Source: Pseudomonas viridiflava
Lineage (GTDB): Bacteria; Pseudomonadota; Gammaproteobacteria; Pseudomonadales; Pseudomonadaceae
Assembly: GCF_900590885.1 (NCBI RefSeq)
Contig: NZ_UUON01000033.1
Coordinates: forward strand, 62,001 to 126,000
Length of the DNA stretch: 64,000 bases
Reading direction: 5' to 3'
The notes under the pieces are model-generated. The model was given only the letters and a program-made list of their open reading frames with translations, was not told where the DNA came from and searched no databases. Each line of letters begins with the position of its first letter. Position 1 is the first letter of the stretch. A program made the translations under genes and the position numbers. Shown here piece by piece: positions 43,242 through 53,828 of the stretch.

Positions 43242-43272
43242 AAAAAAGGGAGCCCCGAGGGGCTCCCTTTTT
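43242..43272 (-). terminator. bidirectional rho-independent terminator after bamD
   Basis: AAAAAAGGGAGCCCC / GGGGCTCCCTTTTT around a two-base centre, 17 bases beyond the bamD stop. A-run and T-run on both sides allow use from either strand. Confidence 0.9.
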
Positions 43273-43288
43273 ACGTTGCGTCGACAGA

Positions 43289-44314
43289 TCAGTCGAACAC
43301 ACCGAAGGTCATGTAGCTGAACCACGAACGGTCCTGGTTGTTGCCCAGGGCCTGCGGTTCTTCCTCTTCGATCACGTCGCCGTTCTCGTCGTGAGGCTTG
43401 AGCTCCGAAGGAATCGCTTCCTTGGCGTCCTGGTACTGCTTGATCACGTCCTGGTTGGCGCGGGTTTCGCCCGGCGGCAGCGGTGGACGGGATTCGATCA
43501 GGCCCAGGGTGTACTTGCTCAGCCACGAACGGTTATCCGCCTCGGCAACCTGCGGCACGAACTGGCCGTCCTTCAGGCTCGGGTGATCCGGGTAGTTGAG
43601 CTTCAGGGTTTCCAGGCTGGTGCTGGCCAGTTCGTCCAGGTGCAGACGCTGGTAAGCCTCGGTCATCACGGCCAGGCCGTCACCCACGGAGGGGGTTTCC
43701 TGGAAGTTTTCCACCACGTAACGGCCACGGTTGGCGGCGGCTACATAAGCCTGACGGGTCAGGTAGTAGTGGGCCACGTGGATCTCGTAGGAGGCCAGCA
43801 GGTTGCGCAGGTAGATCATGCGCTGCTTGGCGTCCGGCGCGTAGCGGCTGTTCGGGTAGCGGCTGGTCAGCTGGGCGAACTCGTTGTAGGAGTCGCGGGC
43901 AGCGCCCGGGTCACGCTTGGTCATGTCCAGCGGCAGGAAGCGCGCCAGCAGGCCAACATCCTGGTCGAACGAGGTCAGGCCCTTCATGTAGTAGGCGTAG
44001 TCGACGTTCGGGTGCTGCGGGTGCAGGCGGATGAAACGCTCGGCGGCGGACTTGGCAGCTTCCGGCTCGGCGTTCTTGTAGTTGGCGTAGATCAGCTCGA
44101 GCTGGGCCTGGTCGGCGTAGCGCCCGAACGGGTAACGCGACTCCAGTGCCTTCAGCTTCGCTGTGGCGCTGGTGTAGCTATTATTGTCCAAGTCTTTCTG
44201 AGCCAGTTGGTACAACTCGACTTCGCTCAGGTTTTCGTCGACGACTTCCTTTGTTGACGAGCAAGCAGCAGTCATGGCGAGGATGGCGATCAGCAGCAGG
44301 TGTTTCACTTGCAT
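43289..44314 (-). CDS. bamD: outer-membrane protein assembly factor BamD
   Basis: Essential lipoprotein of the BAM complex that delivers and inserts outer-membrane beta-barrels such as PagL and the TonB receptor in this window. The 341 residues have a lipobox (TAAC, Cys near residue 18) and about five TPR units (ELYQLAQKDLDNNSYTSA, then FGRYADQAQLELIYANYK and so on). The C-terminal tail beyond residue 250 is longer than in E. coli, as usual in Pseudomonas. Divergent from rluD across 149 bases. Confidence 0.96.
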   Translation of the reverse strand: MQVKHLLLIAILAMTAACSSTKEVVDENLSEVELYQLAQKDLDNNSYTSATAKLKALESRYPFGRYADQAQLELIYANYKNAEPEAAKSAAERFIRLHPQHPNVDYAYYMKGLTSFDQDVGLLARFLPLDMTKRDPGAARDSYNEFAQLTSRYPNSRYAPDAKQRMIYLRNLLASYEIHVAHYYLTRQAYVAAANRGRYVVENFQETPSVGDGLAVMTEAYQRLHLDELASTSLETLKLNYPDHPSLKDGQFVPQVAEADNRSWLSKYTLGLIESRPPLPPGETRANQDVIKQYQDAKEAIPSELKPHDENGDVIEEEEPQALGNNQDRSWFSYMTFGVFD

Positions 44315-44463
44315 GGCGGCTTGCGTCCCTATGACGGCCGCTGTCTTGGGCGGGGCCGTCCTGTTATGATGAGCGCCCCGTTGAAAGCCTCGGGGCAAAA
44401 GACGCCGTATTTAACCACAAGCGCGCAGCCGAAACCAAAGGCTGTGCCACGCCTAGTCTGAGC

Positions 44464-45426
44464 ATGTCCGATAAAATTGAACTTCGCGCAGAGGTGCCGT
44501 CCGAATTGGGCGGCCAACGCCTCGATCAAGTCGCCGCACAATTATTCGCTGAGCACTCGCGCTCGCGCCTTTCCGCCTGGATCAAAGACGGCCGCCTGAC
44601 TGTGGATGGAGCGGTTATCCGCCCGCGAGACATAGTGCATGGCGGTGCGATTCTTGAGCTGACTGCCGAGCAGGAAGCCCAGGGAGAATGGGTCGCCCAA
44701 GACATTGAGCTGGATATCGTCTACGAGGACGATGACATCCTGGTCATCAACAAACCTGCAGGCCTGGTGGTTCACCCGGCGGCCGGGCACGCTGATGGCA
44801 CCTTGCTCAATGCCTTGTTGCACCACGTGCCGGACATCATCAATGTCCCGCGCTGCGGCATCGTGCACCGCCTGGACAAGGACACCACCGGCCTTATGGT
44901 GGTGGCCAAGACCATTCAGGCGCAGACGCAGTTGGTCACACAATTGCAGAGTCGCAGCGTCAGCCGGATCTACGAGTGCATCGTGATCGGCGTGGTGGTG
45001 GCGGGCGGCAAGATCAACGCACCTATTGGTCGCCACGGCCAGCAGCGCCAGCGTATGGCGGTGATGGAAGGCGGCAAGCAGGCCGTCAGCCACTACCGTG
45101 TGCTGGAGCGTTTCCGTTCCCACACTCACGTGCGGGTCAAGCTTGAAACCGGTCGTACCCACCAGATTCGGGTGCACATGGCCCACATCAACTTCCCGTT
45201 GGTCGGCGATCCGGCCTACGGTGGTCGCTTCCGCATTCCGCCTGCGGCGAGCCAGACCATGGTTGAATCGCTGAAATCCTTCCCGCGCCAGGCACTGCAT
45301 GCACGCTTCCTGGAACTGGATCATCCGACGAGCGGTAAGCGGATGAGTTGGGAATCGCCTCTGCCGGACGATCTGGTCTGGTTGTTGTCGTTGCTCAAGC
45401 AGGATCGCGAGGCGTTTATCGGATGA
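44464..45426 (+). CDS. rluD: 23S rRNA pseudouridine synthase RluD
   Basis: Makes pseudouridines 1911, 1915 and 1917 in helix 69 of 23S rRNA. The 320 residues hold an S4 domain (about 17-75, RLDQVAAQLF) and the catalytic domain with D138 in HRLDKDTTGL and the RTHQIRVHMA motif near residue 236. Its stop overlaps the pgeF start (ATGA). The rluD-pgeF pair next to bamD is standard. Confidence 0.96.
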   Translation: MSDKIELRAEVPSELGGQRLDQVAAQLFAEHSRSRLSAWIKDGRLTVDGAVIRPRDIVHGGAILELTAEQEAQGEWVAQDIELDIVYEDDDILVINKPAGLVVHPAAGHADGTLLNALLHHVPDIINVPRCGIVHRLDKDTTGLMVVAKTIQAQTQLVTQLQSRSVSRIYECIVIGVVVAGGKINAPIGRHGQQRQRMAVMEGGKQAVSHYRVLERFRSHTHVRVKLETGRTHQIRVHMAHINFPLVGDPAYGGRFRIPPAASQTMVESLKSFPRQALHARFLELDHPTSGKRMSWESPLPDDLVWLLSLLKQDREAFIG

Positions 45427-46148
45427 ATGACTGGCTGATTCCTGACTGGCCCGCGCCGGCTCAGGTCAAGGCCTGTGTCACCACCCGTGCGGGCGGCGTC
45501 AGTCTGGCGCCGTTCGACAGCCTCAACCTGGGCGATCATGTCGATGACAGCATCGAGGCCGTCCTCGAAAATCGCCGGCGTCTAACCGACGCGTTCAATA
45601 TTCAGCCTGCCTGGTTGCGCCAAGTCCACGGAATCGCGGTGGTCGAGGCGGACCCGTCACGCATTGCCGAAGCCGATGCCAGCTGGTCCGGCACCCCAGG
45701 CGTCGCTTGCACGGCCATGACCGCCGATTGCTTGCCCGCATTGTTCTGCAACCGCGCCGGCACTCGGGTGGCTGCAGCCCATGCCGGTTGGCGTGGCCTG
45801 GCGGCGGGCGTGCTCGAAGCGGCCGTCGAAAGCCTGGAGGCCGAACCCGCTGATGTGCTGGTCTGGCTCGGTCCGGCCATTGGCCCGCATGCCTTTGAAG
45901 TCGGCCCGGAAGTGCGTGAAGCCTTTATGCAGCAATTGCCGGCCAGCGCCGAAGCCTTCGTACCAAGCCGTAACCCCGGCAAGTTCATGGCCGACATCTA
46001 TAAGCTGGCCCGCCTGCGCCTTGCCGCGCGCGGCGTCACCGCGGTGTATGGTGGCGGTTTGTGCACCGTCACCGACCCGCGCTTCTTTTCCTACCGGCGC
46101 AGCCCGCATACCGGTCGATTTGCCTCCCTTATCTGGCTTGAGCGCTAG
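45423..46148 (+). CDS. pgeF: peptidoglycan editing factor PgeF (YfiH, laccase domain)
   Basis: A 241-residue DUF152 protein. Zinc ligands are visible in RQVHG, AVTADCLPALF and AAAHAGWRGLAAGV. The E. coli protein removes L-Ser from muropeptide precursors; purine nucleoside hydrolysis is also reported. Translationally coupled to rluD. The C-terminal DPRFFSYRR segment is the family signature. Confidence 0.92.
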   Translation: MNDWLIPDWPAPAQVKACVTTRAGGVSLAPFDSLNLGDHVDDSIEAVLENRRRLTDAFNIQPAWLRQVHGIAVVEADPSRIAEADASWSGTPGVACTAMTADCLPALFCNRAGTRVAAAHAGWRGLAAGVLEAAVESLEAEPADVLVWLGPAIGPHAFEVGPEVREAFMQQLPASAEAFVPSRNPGKFMADIYKLARLRLAARGVTAVYGGGLCTVTDPRFFSYRRSPHTGRFASLIWLER

Positions 46149-46178
46149 ACTCTCCTGACCTGCGTCAACTATCCGTAG

Positions 46179-46208
46179 CTTGAATCTCCCAGAATCGACC
46201 ACATCTAT
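46179..46208 (+). promoter_or_regulatory. candidate sigma-32 heat-shock promoter of clpB
   Basis: CTTGAAT at 46179-46185 and CCACATCTAT at 46199-46208, 13 bases apart, resemble the heat-shock consensus CTTGAAA-N13/14-CCCCATNT. The leader to the clpB ATG would be about 70 bases. Match by eye only. Confidence 0.5.
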
Positions 46209-46279
46209 AGGGGTATCTGGCAGGTTTCTTCATTCAGGAATGTTTTATAGCTCCGGCCTGCTCAAAAGGAAGGTGACTA

Positions 46280-48844
<2,565 letters not shown>

Positions 48845-48868
48845 GCCCAGGCTGTAGCGCAATAAGAG

Positions 48869-48898
48869 AAGGCCCCGCATTGCGGGGCCTTTTTTTTC
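48869..48898 (+). terminator. rho-independent terminator of clpB
   Basis: Stem AGGCCCCGCA / TGCGGGGCCT followed by eight T's, 25 bases after the clpB stop. Confidence 0.92.
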
Positions 48899-49029
48899 GA
48901 TAGGGCGTTGAACTGTAAGGCAAAGGCTTGTAAAGTGCGCCCCGCAGCAACGTCAGCCCAAGGGTTTCTTCTCCCCAAGAAGAAATCAGAAAGAAGCGCA
49001 AATCATTGTCTTAAAAGCAATTTAAAGGG

Positions 49030-49057
49030 TTGACAGGGGTTTTTAAGATTGTAGAAT
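49030..49057 (+). promoter_or_regulatory. strong promoter of the tRNA cluster
   Basis: TTGACA (49030-49035), 16-base spacer, TAGAAT (49052-49057), followed by a GC-rich AGCGCGCC segment typical of stringently controlled stable-RNA promoters. The rest of the clpB to tRNA-Asn gap (48899-49029) shows no gene. Confidence 0.82.
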
Positions 49058-49144
49058 AGCGCGCCTCAGAGGCACTAACGTAGCGATACGGAAGCGCTGA
49101 AGAGAAGGCAGTAAGCAGTAACGTAGTACTTTGAAATATGTAGT

Positions 49145-49220
49145 TCCGTGATAGCTCAGTCGGTAGAGCAAATGACTGTTAATCATTGGGTCCCAGGTTC
49201 GAGTCCTGGTCACGGAGCCA
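49145..49220 (+). tRNA. tRNA-Asn (GTT)
   Basis: Folds as a 76-base cloverleaf: acceptor TCCGTGA/TCACGGA, anticodon loop CTGTTAA with GTT, T-arm CCAGG-TTCGAGT-CCTGG, discriminator G and encoded CCA. Confidence 0.97.
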
Positions 49221-49229
49221 ATTTCAAAC

Positions 49230-49306
49230 CGGGGTATAGCGCAGTCCGGTAGCGCGCCTGCTTTGGGAGCAGGATGTCAGGAGTTCGAATCCCCTTACCC
49301 CGACCA
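49230..49306 (+). tRNA. tRNA-Pro (TGG), copy 1
   Basis: 77 bases, acceptor CGGGGTA/TACCCCG, anticodon loop TTTGGGA (TGG), encoded ACCA end. Identical over its whole length to copy 2 at 49482. Confidence 0.97.
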
Positions 49307-49311
49307 TATTT

Positions 49312-49387
49312 GGGTCGTTAGCTCAGTTGGTAGAGCAGTTGGCTTTTAACCAATTGGTCGTAGGTTCGAATCCCACACGACCCACCA
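49312..49387 (+). tRNA. tRNA-Lys (TTT)
   Basis: 76 bases, acceptor GGGTCGT/ACGACCC, anticodon loop CTTTTAA (TTT), encoded CCA. The T-stem (GTAGG/CCCAC) has one A-C mismatch. Confidence 0.96.
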
Positions 49388-49451
49388 TTTTTGAGACCAG
49401 TTAGCGCTGGAATCGAATCTTAAGATCAGAGGCCAAAAGCGCTGATCGAAG

Positions 49452-49480
49452 AAGGCGACTGAAAGGTCGCCTTTTTTTTA
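49452..49480 (+). terminator. rho-independent terminator between tRNA-Lys and tRNA-Pro copy 2
   Basis: AAGGCGACT/AGGTCGCCTT stem and eight T's. It would end the Asn-Pro-Lys transcript before the second proline tRNA, so copy 2 depends on read-through or a promoter I cannot identify. Confidence 0.8.
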
Positions 49481-49481
49481 C

Positions 49482-49558
49482 CGGGGTATAGCGCAGTCCG
49501 GTAGCGCGCCTGCTTTGGGAGCAGGATGTCAGGAGTTCGAATCCCCTTACCCCGACCA
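49482..49558 (+). tRNA. tRNA-Pro (TGG), copy 2
   Basis: Exact duplicate of the 77-base tRNA at 49230-49306; identity extends a few bases on both sides (about 83 bases in all), pointing to a recent local duplication or gene conversion. Confidence 0.97.
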
Positions 49559-49562
49559 TATT

Positions 49563-49599
49563 AAAAATCCTCGTATCGAAAGATACGGGGATTTTTTTT
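49563..49599 (+). terminator. rho-independent terminator after tRNA-Pro copy 2
   Basis: AAATCCTCGTATC-GAAA-GATACGGGGATTT hairpin with a GAAA tetraloop and eight T's. Confidence 0.9.
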
Positions 49600-49633
49600 G
49601 CCTGCGCGAAACGCACGGGCAGTGAAGATCAAA

Positions 49634-49661
49634 TGTGGGAGGGGGCAAGCCCCCTCCCACA
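49634..49661. repeat. REP palindrome
   Basis: TGTGGGAGGGGGCAAGCCCC and CCTCCCACA, between the tRNA terminator and the converging ndh gene. Confidence 0.87.
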
Positions 49662-49690
49662 TTGACCACGCCCCACCTGGGACAGTGTTG

Positions 49691-50989
49691 TTAGTGCAGT
49701 TTCAAGCGCGGCTCAGTGCCTCGACCAATCTTGCTCCCCAGCATCAACATCGCCGTGCGGAAAAAACCATACAGCGCCATCTGGTGCATGCGGTACAACG
49801 ACACATAAAACATCCGCGCCAACCAGCCCTCGAGCATTACGCTGCCGGTCAGGTTACCCATCAAGTTACCCACCGCCGAAAAGCGCGACAGCGAAATCAG
49901 CGAGCCGTAGTCGGTGTACTTGTAGGACGGCAGGTCCTTGCCTTCGATACGCAGCTTCAGCGACTTGGCCAGCAACGAGGCTTGCTGGTGAGCGGCCTGG
50001 GCACGCGGCGGTACATTGCGGTCGGTGCCCGGTTGCGGGCAGGCGGCGCAGTCACCAAAGGCAAAGATATTTTCGTCGCGGGTAGTTTGCAGCGTCGGCA
50101 ACACCTGCAATTGGTTGATGCGGTTAGTCTCCAGGCCATCGATGTCCTTGAGGAAGCCCGGCGCACGAATCCCGGCGGCCCACACTTTGAGGCTCGCTGG
50201 AATGACCTGGCCACTGCTGGTGATCAAGGCGTCGGCCGTCACTTCGCTGACTGCAGAGTTGGTCAACACGGTCACCCCGAGTTTCTCCAGGGTTTTATGC
50301 ACAGGCCCGCCGATGCGCTCGGGCAGGGCCGGCAATACCCGTGGGCCGGCTTCGATCAGGGTGATGTGCATGTTTTCCGGCTTGATGCGATCCAGGCCAT
50401 ACGCCGCCAGCTCATGGGCGGCGTTATGCAGCTCGGCGGCCAGCTCGACGCCGGTGGCACCAGCGCCGACGATGGCAACGCTGATTTGCTCAATGGTATC
50501 GGTCTGCCCGGCATGGGCGCGCAAATAGTGGTTGAGCAACTGCTGGTGGAAACGCTCGGCCTGCTTGCGGGTATCGAGGAACAGGCAGTGTTGCGCCGCG
50601 CCCTCGGTGCCGAAATCGTTGGTGGTGCTGCCCACTGCGATCACCAGGCTGTCGTAGCCCAGCACGCGTGCGGGCACCAGTTCACGACCCTCTTCATCGA
50701 GGGTGGCGGCCAGCTGGATTTTCTTCTGTTCACGGTCGAGCCCGCTCATGCGCCCTAGTTGGAACTCGAAGTGGTTCCATTTGGCCTGGGCGACGTAATT
50801 GAGTTCGTCTTCCGAAGAGTTCAGCGAGCCGGCGGCTACTTCGTGCAGCAAGGGCTTCCAGATATGGGTCAGGTTGGCGTCCACCAGCGTGATGCTGGCG
50901 GTGCCGCGCTTGCCCAGAGTCTTACCCAGGCGGGTAGCCAACTCCAGGCCGCCGGCGCCGCCGCCGACGATAATAATACGATGGGTCAT
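49691..50989 (-). CDS. ndh: type II NADH dehydrogenase
   Basis: Single-subunit, non-proton-pumping NADH:quinone oxidoreductase on the inner face of the membrane. The 432 residues have the FAD loop IIIVGGGAGGLELA at residues 4-17, the NADH loop IVGAGATGVELAAEL near residue 170, and a C-terminal amphipathic region for membrane binding. The start is MTHRIIIV at 50989. Upstream on the same strand lie the DUF3094 and DUF1780 genes. Confidence 0.95.
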   Translation of the reverse strand: MTHRIIIVGGGAGGLELATRLGKTLGKRGTASITLVDANLTHIWKPLLHEVAAGSLNSSEDELNYVAQAKWNHFEFQLGRMSGLDREQKKIQLAATLDEEGRELVPARVLGYDSLVIAVGSTTNDFGTEGAAQHCLFLDTRKQAERFHQQLLNHYLRAHAGQTDTIEQISVAIVGAGATGVELAAELHNAAHELAAYGLDRIKPENMHITLIEAGPRVLPALPERIGGPVHKTLEKLGVTVLTNSAVSEVTADALITSSGQVIPASLKVWAAGIRAPGFLKDIDGLETNRINQLQVLPTLQTTRDENIFAFGDCAACPQPGTDRNVPPRAQAAHQQASLLAKSLKLRIEGKDLPSYKYTDYGSLISLSRFSAVGNLMGNLTGSVMLEGWLARMFYVSLYRMHQMALYGFFRTAMLMLGSKIGRGTEPRLKLH

Positions 50990-51049
50990 GGGGATATCTC
51001 GCAAGGCTAAAAGAAATCGGAGCAGTTACCCCCGCGAGCGCCAGGCAGC

Positions 51050-51223
51050 TCATAGCGTCAGGTAACTCAAAAGGCGGCTCAGCAAACCGAGCCCGATCAC
51101 CACTACCAGCACCACACCAAGGAGCATCCACGGCCGGAAAGGCTTGCGCTCGACTTGGTTCTGGGAGAGTTGCAGGTACTCTTCGACATGCTGTTGGTCA
51201 TCGGGGTTCAGGCGGCTGGTCAT
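51050..51223 (-). CDS. DUF3094 single-span membrane protein
   Basis: 57 residues: a charged N-terminal half (MTSRLNPDDQQHVEEYL...VERKPFRPW) and one hydrophobic C-terminal helix (MLLGVVLVVVIGLGLLS). Matches DUF3094; function unknown. It precedes ndh by about 60 bases on the same strand. Confidence 0.85.
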   Translation of the reverse strand: MTSRLNPDDQQHVEEYLQLSQNQVERKPFRPWMLLGVVLVVVIGLGLLSRLLSYLTL

Positions 51224-51280
51224 ATAAGGCCTCGTCAGGTAGACGTTGCAAAAGGGCGCCACGTTACAGTCCGGGAGGGG

Positions 51281-51910
51281 TCAGAGGCTGATGCCCACGT
51301 CGAACACTATGCTGCGGCCCAGGTTGTTGCGCAAGAAATCCGGCGCATCCGGGTGCGCGAACAACACTCGCGCAAAGGTCGGCCCCACCAGTGACAGCGA
51401 GCGCCAGCCCTGGCGCAGGTATTCGGTGGGCGGTGGAAAGTGGCTGTTGAGGTCGAGCACTTCGCGCTTGAGGCTGGTAAAGGCGACAATATCCAACTCG
51501 CCCAGGTCCATACCGCGCTCTTTATAGTTGTGCGCTTTCTTGCGCAGCGTCGGCGCCAGGCGCAACAGAAACTCATGGGCGGGGATGCGCCGAGGCTTGG
51601 CTTCGCGCCGCACCAGTTGGCTCAGGGAGAATGCACTGCGGCGGCGCAGCAATTCGTCGCGCCATTCGTCGTTCAGGCGCCGCCCTTCATCCAGTACGAA
51701 AAATACCTCGAAACTGGCGTCGCGAAACAGCACGTCCGGCGGCTCTTGCCCGGCGGCGTGAAACTCTTCGGCACGATAGGGCACATTCAAGCCTTGCAGC
51801 AGGCGCTGGCAGACCCAACGCTCACGCTCCCATTTGCGGGCATTGGACAGGAACGCGTTGGCTTGTTCGGCCGCGACGGTGAGCAGGCGCAGGTAATCTG
51901 AGTCATCCAT
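51281..51910 (-). CDS. DUF1780 family protein
   Basis: A soluble 209-residue protein beginning MDDSDYLRLLTVAAEQANAF. Charged blocks (ARKWERERWVCQRLLQG, RRLNDEWRDELLRRR, YKERGMDLGELDIVAFTSL) fit DUF1780, a conserved Pseudomonas family whose function I do not know; a nuclease-like fold has been suggested. The order DUF1780-DUF3094-ndh suggests co-transcription. Confidence 0.82.
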   Translation of the reverse strand: MDDSDYLRLLTVAAEQANAFLSNARKWERERWVCQRLLQGLNVPYRAEEFHAAGQEPPDVLFRDASFEVFFVLDEGRRLNDEWRDELLRRRSAFSLSQLVRREAKPRRIPAHEFLLRLAPTLRKKAHNYKERGMDLGELDIVAFTSLKREVLDLNSHFPPPTEYLRQGWRSLSLVGPTFARVLFAHPDAPDFLRNNLGRSIVFDVGISL

Positions 51911-52040
51911 ATTTGCAGCTTAGCGTTCAAATGATGACTGCAGGAAGTCTTGCTTTGAAACGCCGGTGTAGACTGGCCACTCGACTTGAAAACCAGTGTC
52001 AGGGGTGTGACGTGGCATTTTTTGCAGTGGAGCAACCCAC

Positions 52041-52730
52041 GTGATCAGCGCCGCGGTGCTGGCGCCAGCCACGCTCGGCGTCGGCTGGTTGCTGTATGCG
52101 CCGGTGCTGGTGTGGGCGATTCTGCGTTCGCCGTGGGTCGAGTTGTTTGCCGACCGGCGGCGTCAGCATTTGCTGTTCGGTACGGTGTTCGCGCTGTTCA
52201 TGCTGTGGCTGGTACGGCGGGATTTCGAAACAGGCGTCTCCTACCACTTTATCGGCATGACCGCCGTGACCCTGCTGCTGGACTGGCCGCTGGCAATCGT
52301 CGGTGGCTTTGCTGCCCAGCTTGGGTTGATGCTGCTGGGGCGTCAGGACCTGGCCGCCCTGGGCGTCAACGGCCTGTTGCTGGTGGTGCTGCCGGTGCTG
52401 GTCACCGAGGGCTGTGCGCTGCTGGTAGAGCGTGCGCAACCGCGCAATCCGTTTGTGTACATCTTCTGTTCCGGTTTTTTTGCCGCCGCGCTGTCGGCCT
52501 TGCTCTGCCTGCTGCTGGGGTTGGGTTTGCTGTGGTTTGACGGTCGTTTTGCCATGCCCGAATGGCTGGAGGACTTTGTCGGCTACCTGTGGCTGATCAT
52601 CTTCCCCGAGGCCTTTATCAACGGCATGGTTATCAGCGCCCTGGTGGTGTTTTGCCCGGAGTGGCTGGAGACCTTCAACCGCACACGCTACCTCTCGGCT
52701 CCCTGGAAGGATGACGATTCGCAGCGTTGA
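52041..52730 (+). CDS. ECF-type/CbiM-like transporter permease family protein
   Basis: A 229-residue membrane protein with about seven hydrophobic segments. GTG start (MISAAVLAPATLGVGWLLY) with GGAG eight bases upstream. FHFIGMTAVTLLLDWP-like (here YHFIGMTAVTLLLDWP) and the C-terminal LIIFPEAFINGMVIS are the features of the CbiM-related energy-coupling-factor permease family. No ATPase or CbiO gene is adjacent, so substrate and energy source are unknown. Confidence 0.82.
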   Translation: MISAAVLAPATLGVGWLLYAPVLVWAILRSPWVELFADRRRQHLLFGTVFALFMLWLVRRDFETGVSYHFIGMTAVTLLLDWPLAIVGGFAAQLGLMLLGRQDLAALGVNGLLLVVLPVLVTEGCALLVERAQPRNPFVYIFCSGFFAAALSALLCLLLGLGLLWFDGRFAMPEWLEDFVGYLWLIIFPEAFINGMVISALVVFCPEWLETFNRTRYLSAPWKDDDSQR

Positions 52731-52795
52731 TCCAGGTCAAATCCTGCGCGACTCGGCAGGCTCATGCTCTGCAGAATTTTTCAGGAGCACGGATC

Positions 52796-53011
52796 ATGAG
52801 TGTGTACGAGTGGGCACGGCAGGAGTTGCGCAGAAGCCAGGACGCGGCACAGGAAATCGGCTTTGACCCGGGCCTGACCCTGCGCGCGATGCTCAGCGCG
52901 GTGGTGCAACAGAGCAAGGGCGTGCGCAGTTTCGAAGACCTGGCCGACGAGCTGCAATACCTCGCAGAAAACCTCGACGACCAGCAGGAATACGCCTTTA
53001 TGCGGCCTTAA
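52796..53011 (+). CDS. small conserved hypothetical protein
   Basis: 71 residues from MSVYEWARQELRRSQDAAQEIG, mostly helical and acidic (SFEDLADELQYLAENLDDQQEYAF). The SD sequence AGGAG lies eight to nine bases before the ATG. I do not recognise a named domain. It ends tail-to-tail with yacG, overlapping by four bases. Confidence 0.75.
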   Translation: MSVYEWARQELRRSQDAAQEIGFDPGLTLRAMLSAVVQQSKGVRSFEDLADELQYLAENLDDQQEYAFMRP

Positions 53012-53208
53012 TGGCGCGGCGGCAGGTCTTCGGAAAACAGCTCGTCTTCGGCGTCCGGGGCTACCGGAATCTTGTGTTCCTCAGCGGCCCAGGCCCCCAG
53101 GTCGATGAGTTTGCAGCGGTCCGAGCAGAACGGCCGGTTGAGGTTGGTCGCTTTCCATTCCACGGGTGCACCGCAGGTTGGGCAGTCGACGGTCAAGGGT
53201 TGGCTCAT
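53008..53208 (-). CDS. yacG: DNA gyrase inhibitor YacG (zinc protein)
   Basis: A 66-residue zinc-ribbon protein: CPTCG near residue 10 and FCSDRCKLIDLGAW near 32, four cysteines binding one zinc. YacG binds GyrB and blocks its DNA binding. The coaE-yacG pair overlaps by ATGA and continues the pilC-pilD-coaE operon. Confidence 0.94.
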   Translation of the reverse strand: MSQPLTVDCPTCGAPVEWKATNLNRPFCSDRCKLIDLGAWAAEEHKIPVAPDAEDELFSEDLPPRH

Positions 53209-53828
53209 GATCGGCCTCCACGCAAAGTAAGGTAAAAGTGGTGCAGTCGCTCGACCTCGCTGTGCAGCCAGGCGAGGTCCTGGTCATTGACCAGCACGTC
53301 ATCGGCATGGTTCAGGCGGTCTTCACGGCTGGACTGGGCCTTGAGGATCGCCTGCACCTGTTGCTCGCTGATGCCGTCGCGCTGCAGGGTACGCTGAATC
53401 TGCAGCGATTGCGGCACGTCGATCACCAGGATGCGCTGGGCCATGCTGTACTGCCCGGATTCAATCAGCAACGGTGACACGAGGATCGCGTAAGGCGACC
53501 GGGCGCGCGCCAGATGGCTGCGAATCTCCTCGCCAATCAACGGGTGCAGCAAGGCTTCCAGCCAGCGCCGCTCTTCGGGTAGTTCAAAGATCAGCTTGCG
53601 CAGGGCGGCGCGGTCCAACTGGCCGTCAGGCTGCAAAACGCCGGCACCAAAATGCTCGGCGATGCGTGCCAGTGCCGGCCGGCCAGGTTCGACCACCCAG
53701 CGCGCGGCGTGGTCGGCGTCCACCAGGTCGATACCCAGGTCGATAAAGTGCTGGGCCGCCGCGCTCTTGCCGCTGCCGATGCCGCCGGTGAGGCCGAGAA
53801 TCCAGGGTGTTGCAACACAAGTGGTCAT
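53205..53828 (-). CDS. coaE: dephospho-CoA kinase
   Basis: Last step of coenzyme A synthesis. The 207 residues include the P-loop GLTGGIGSGKS at 12-22, the DADH motif near residue 37 and LSPLLIESG-like lid neighbourhood (VSPLLIESG). I start at MTTCVATPW (53828); its ATG overlaps the pilD stop. A longer upstream frame is antisense-like to pilD and was rejected. Confidence 0.96.
   Translation of the reverse strand: MTTCVATPWILGLTGGIGSGKSAAAQHFIDLGIDLVDADHAARWVVEPGRPALARIAEHFGAGVLQPDGQLDRAALRKLIFELPEERRWLEALLHPLIGEEIRSHLARARSPYAILVSPLLIESGQYSMAQRILVIDVPQSLQIQRTLQRDGISEQQVQAILKAQSSREDRLNHADDVLVNDQDLAWLHSEVERLHHFYLTLRGGRS

Noticed and set aside
49401..49616. Open frame of 71 codons on the minus strand across tRNA-Pro copy 2
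   Set aside because: It is the reverse complement of the tRNA and its terminator; such frames (VGVRGFELLTSCSQSRRA) are a well-known false protein over tRNA-Pro.
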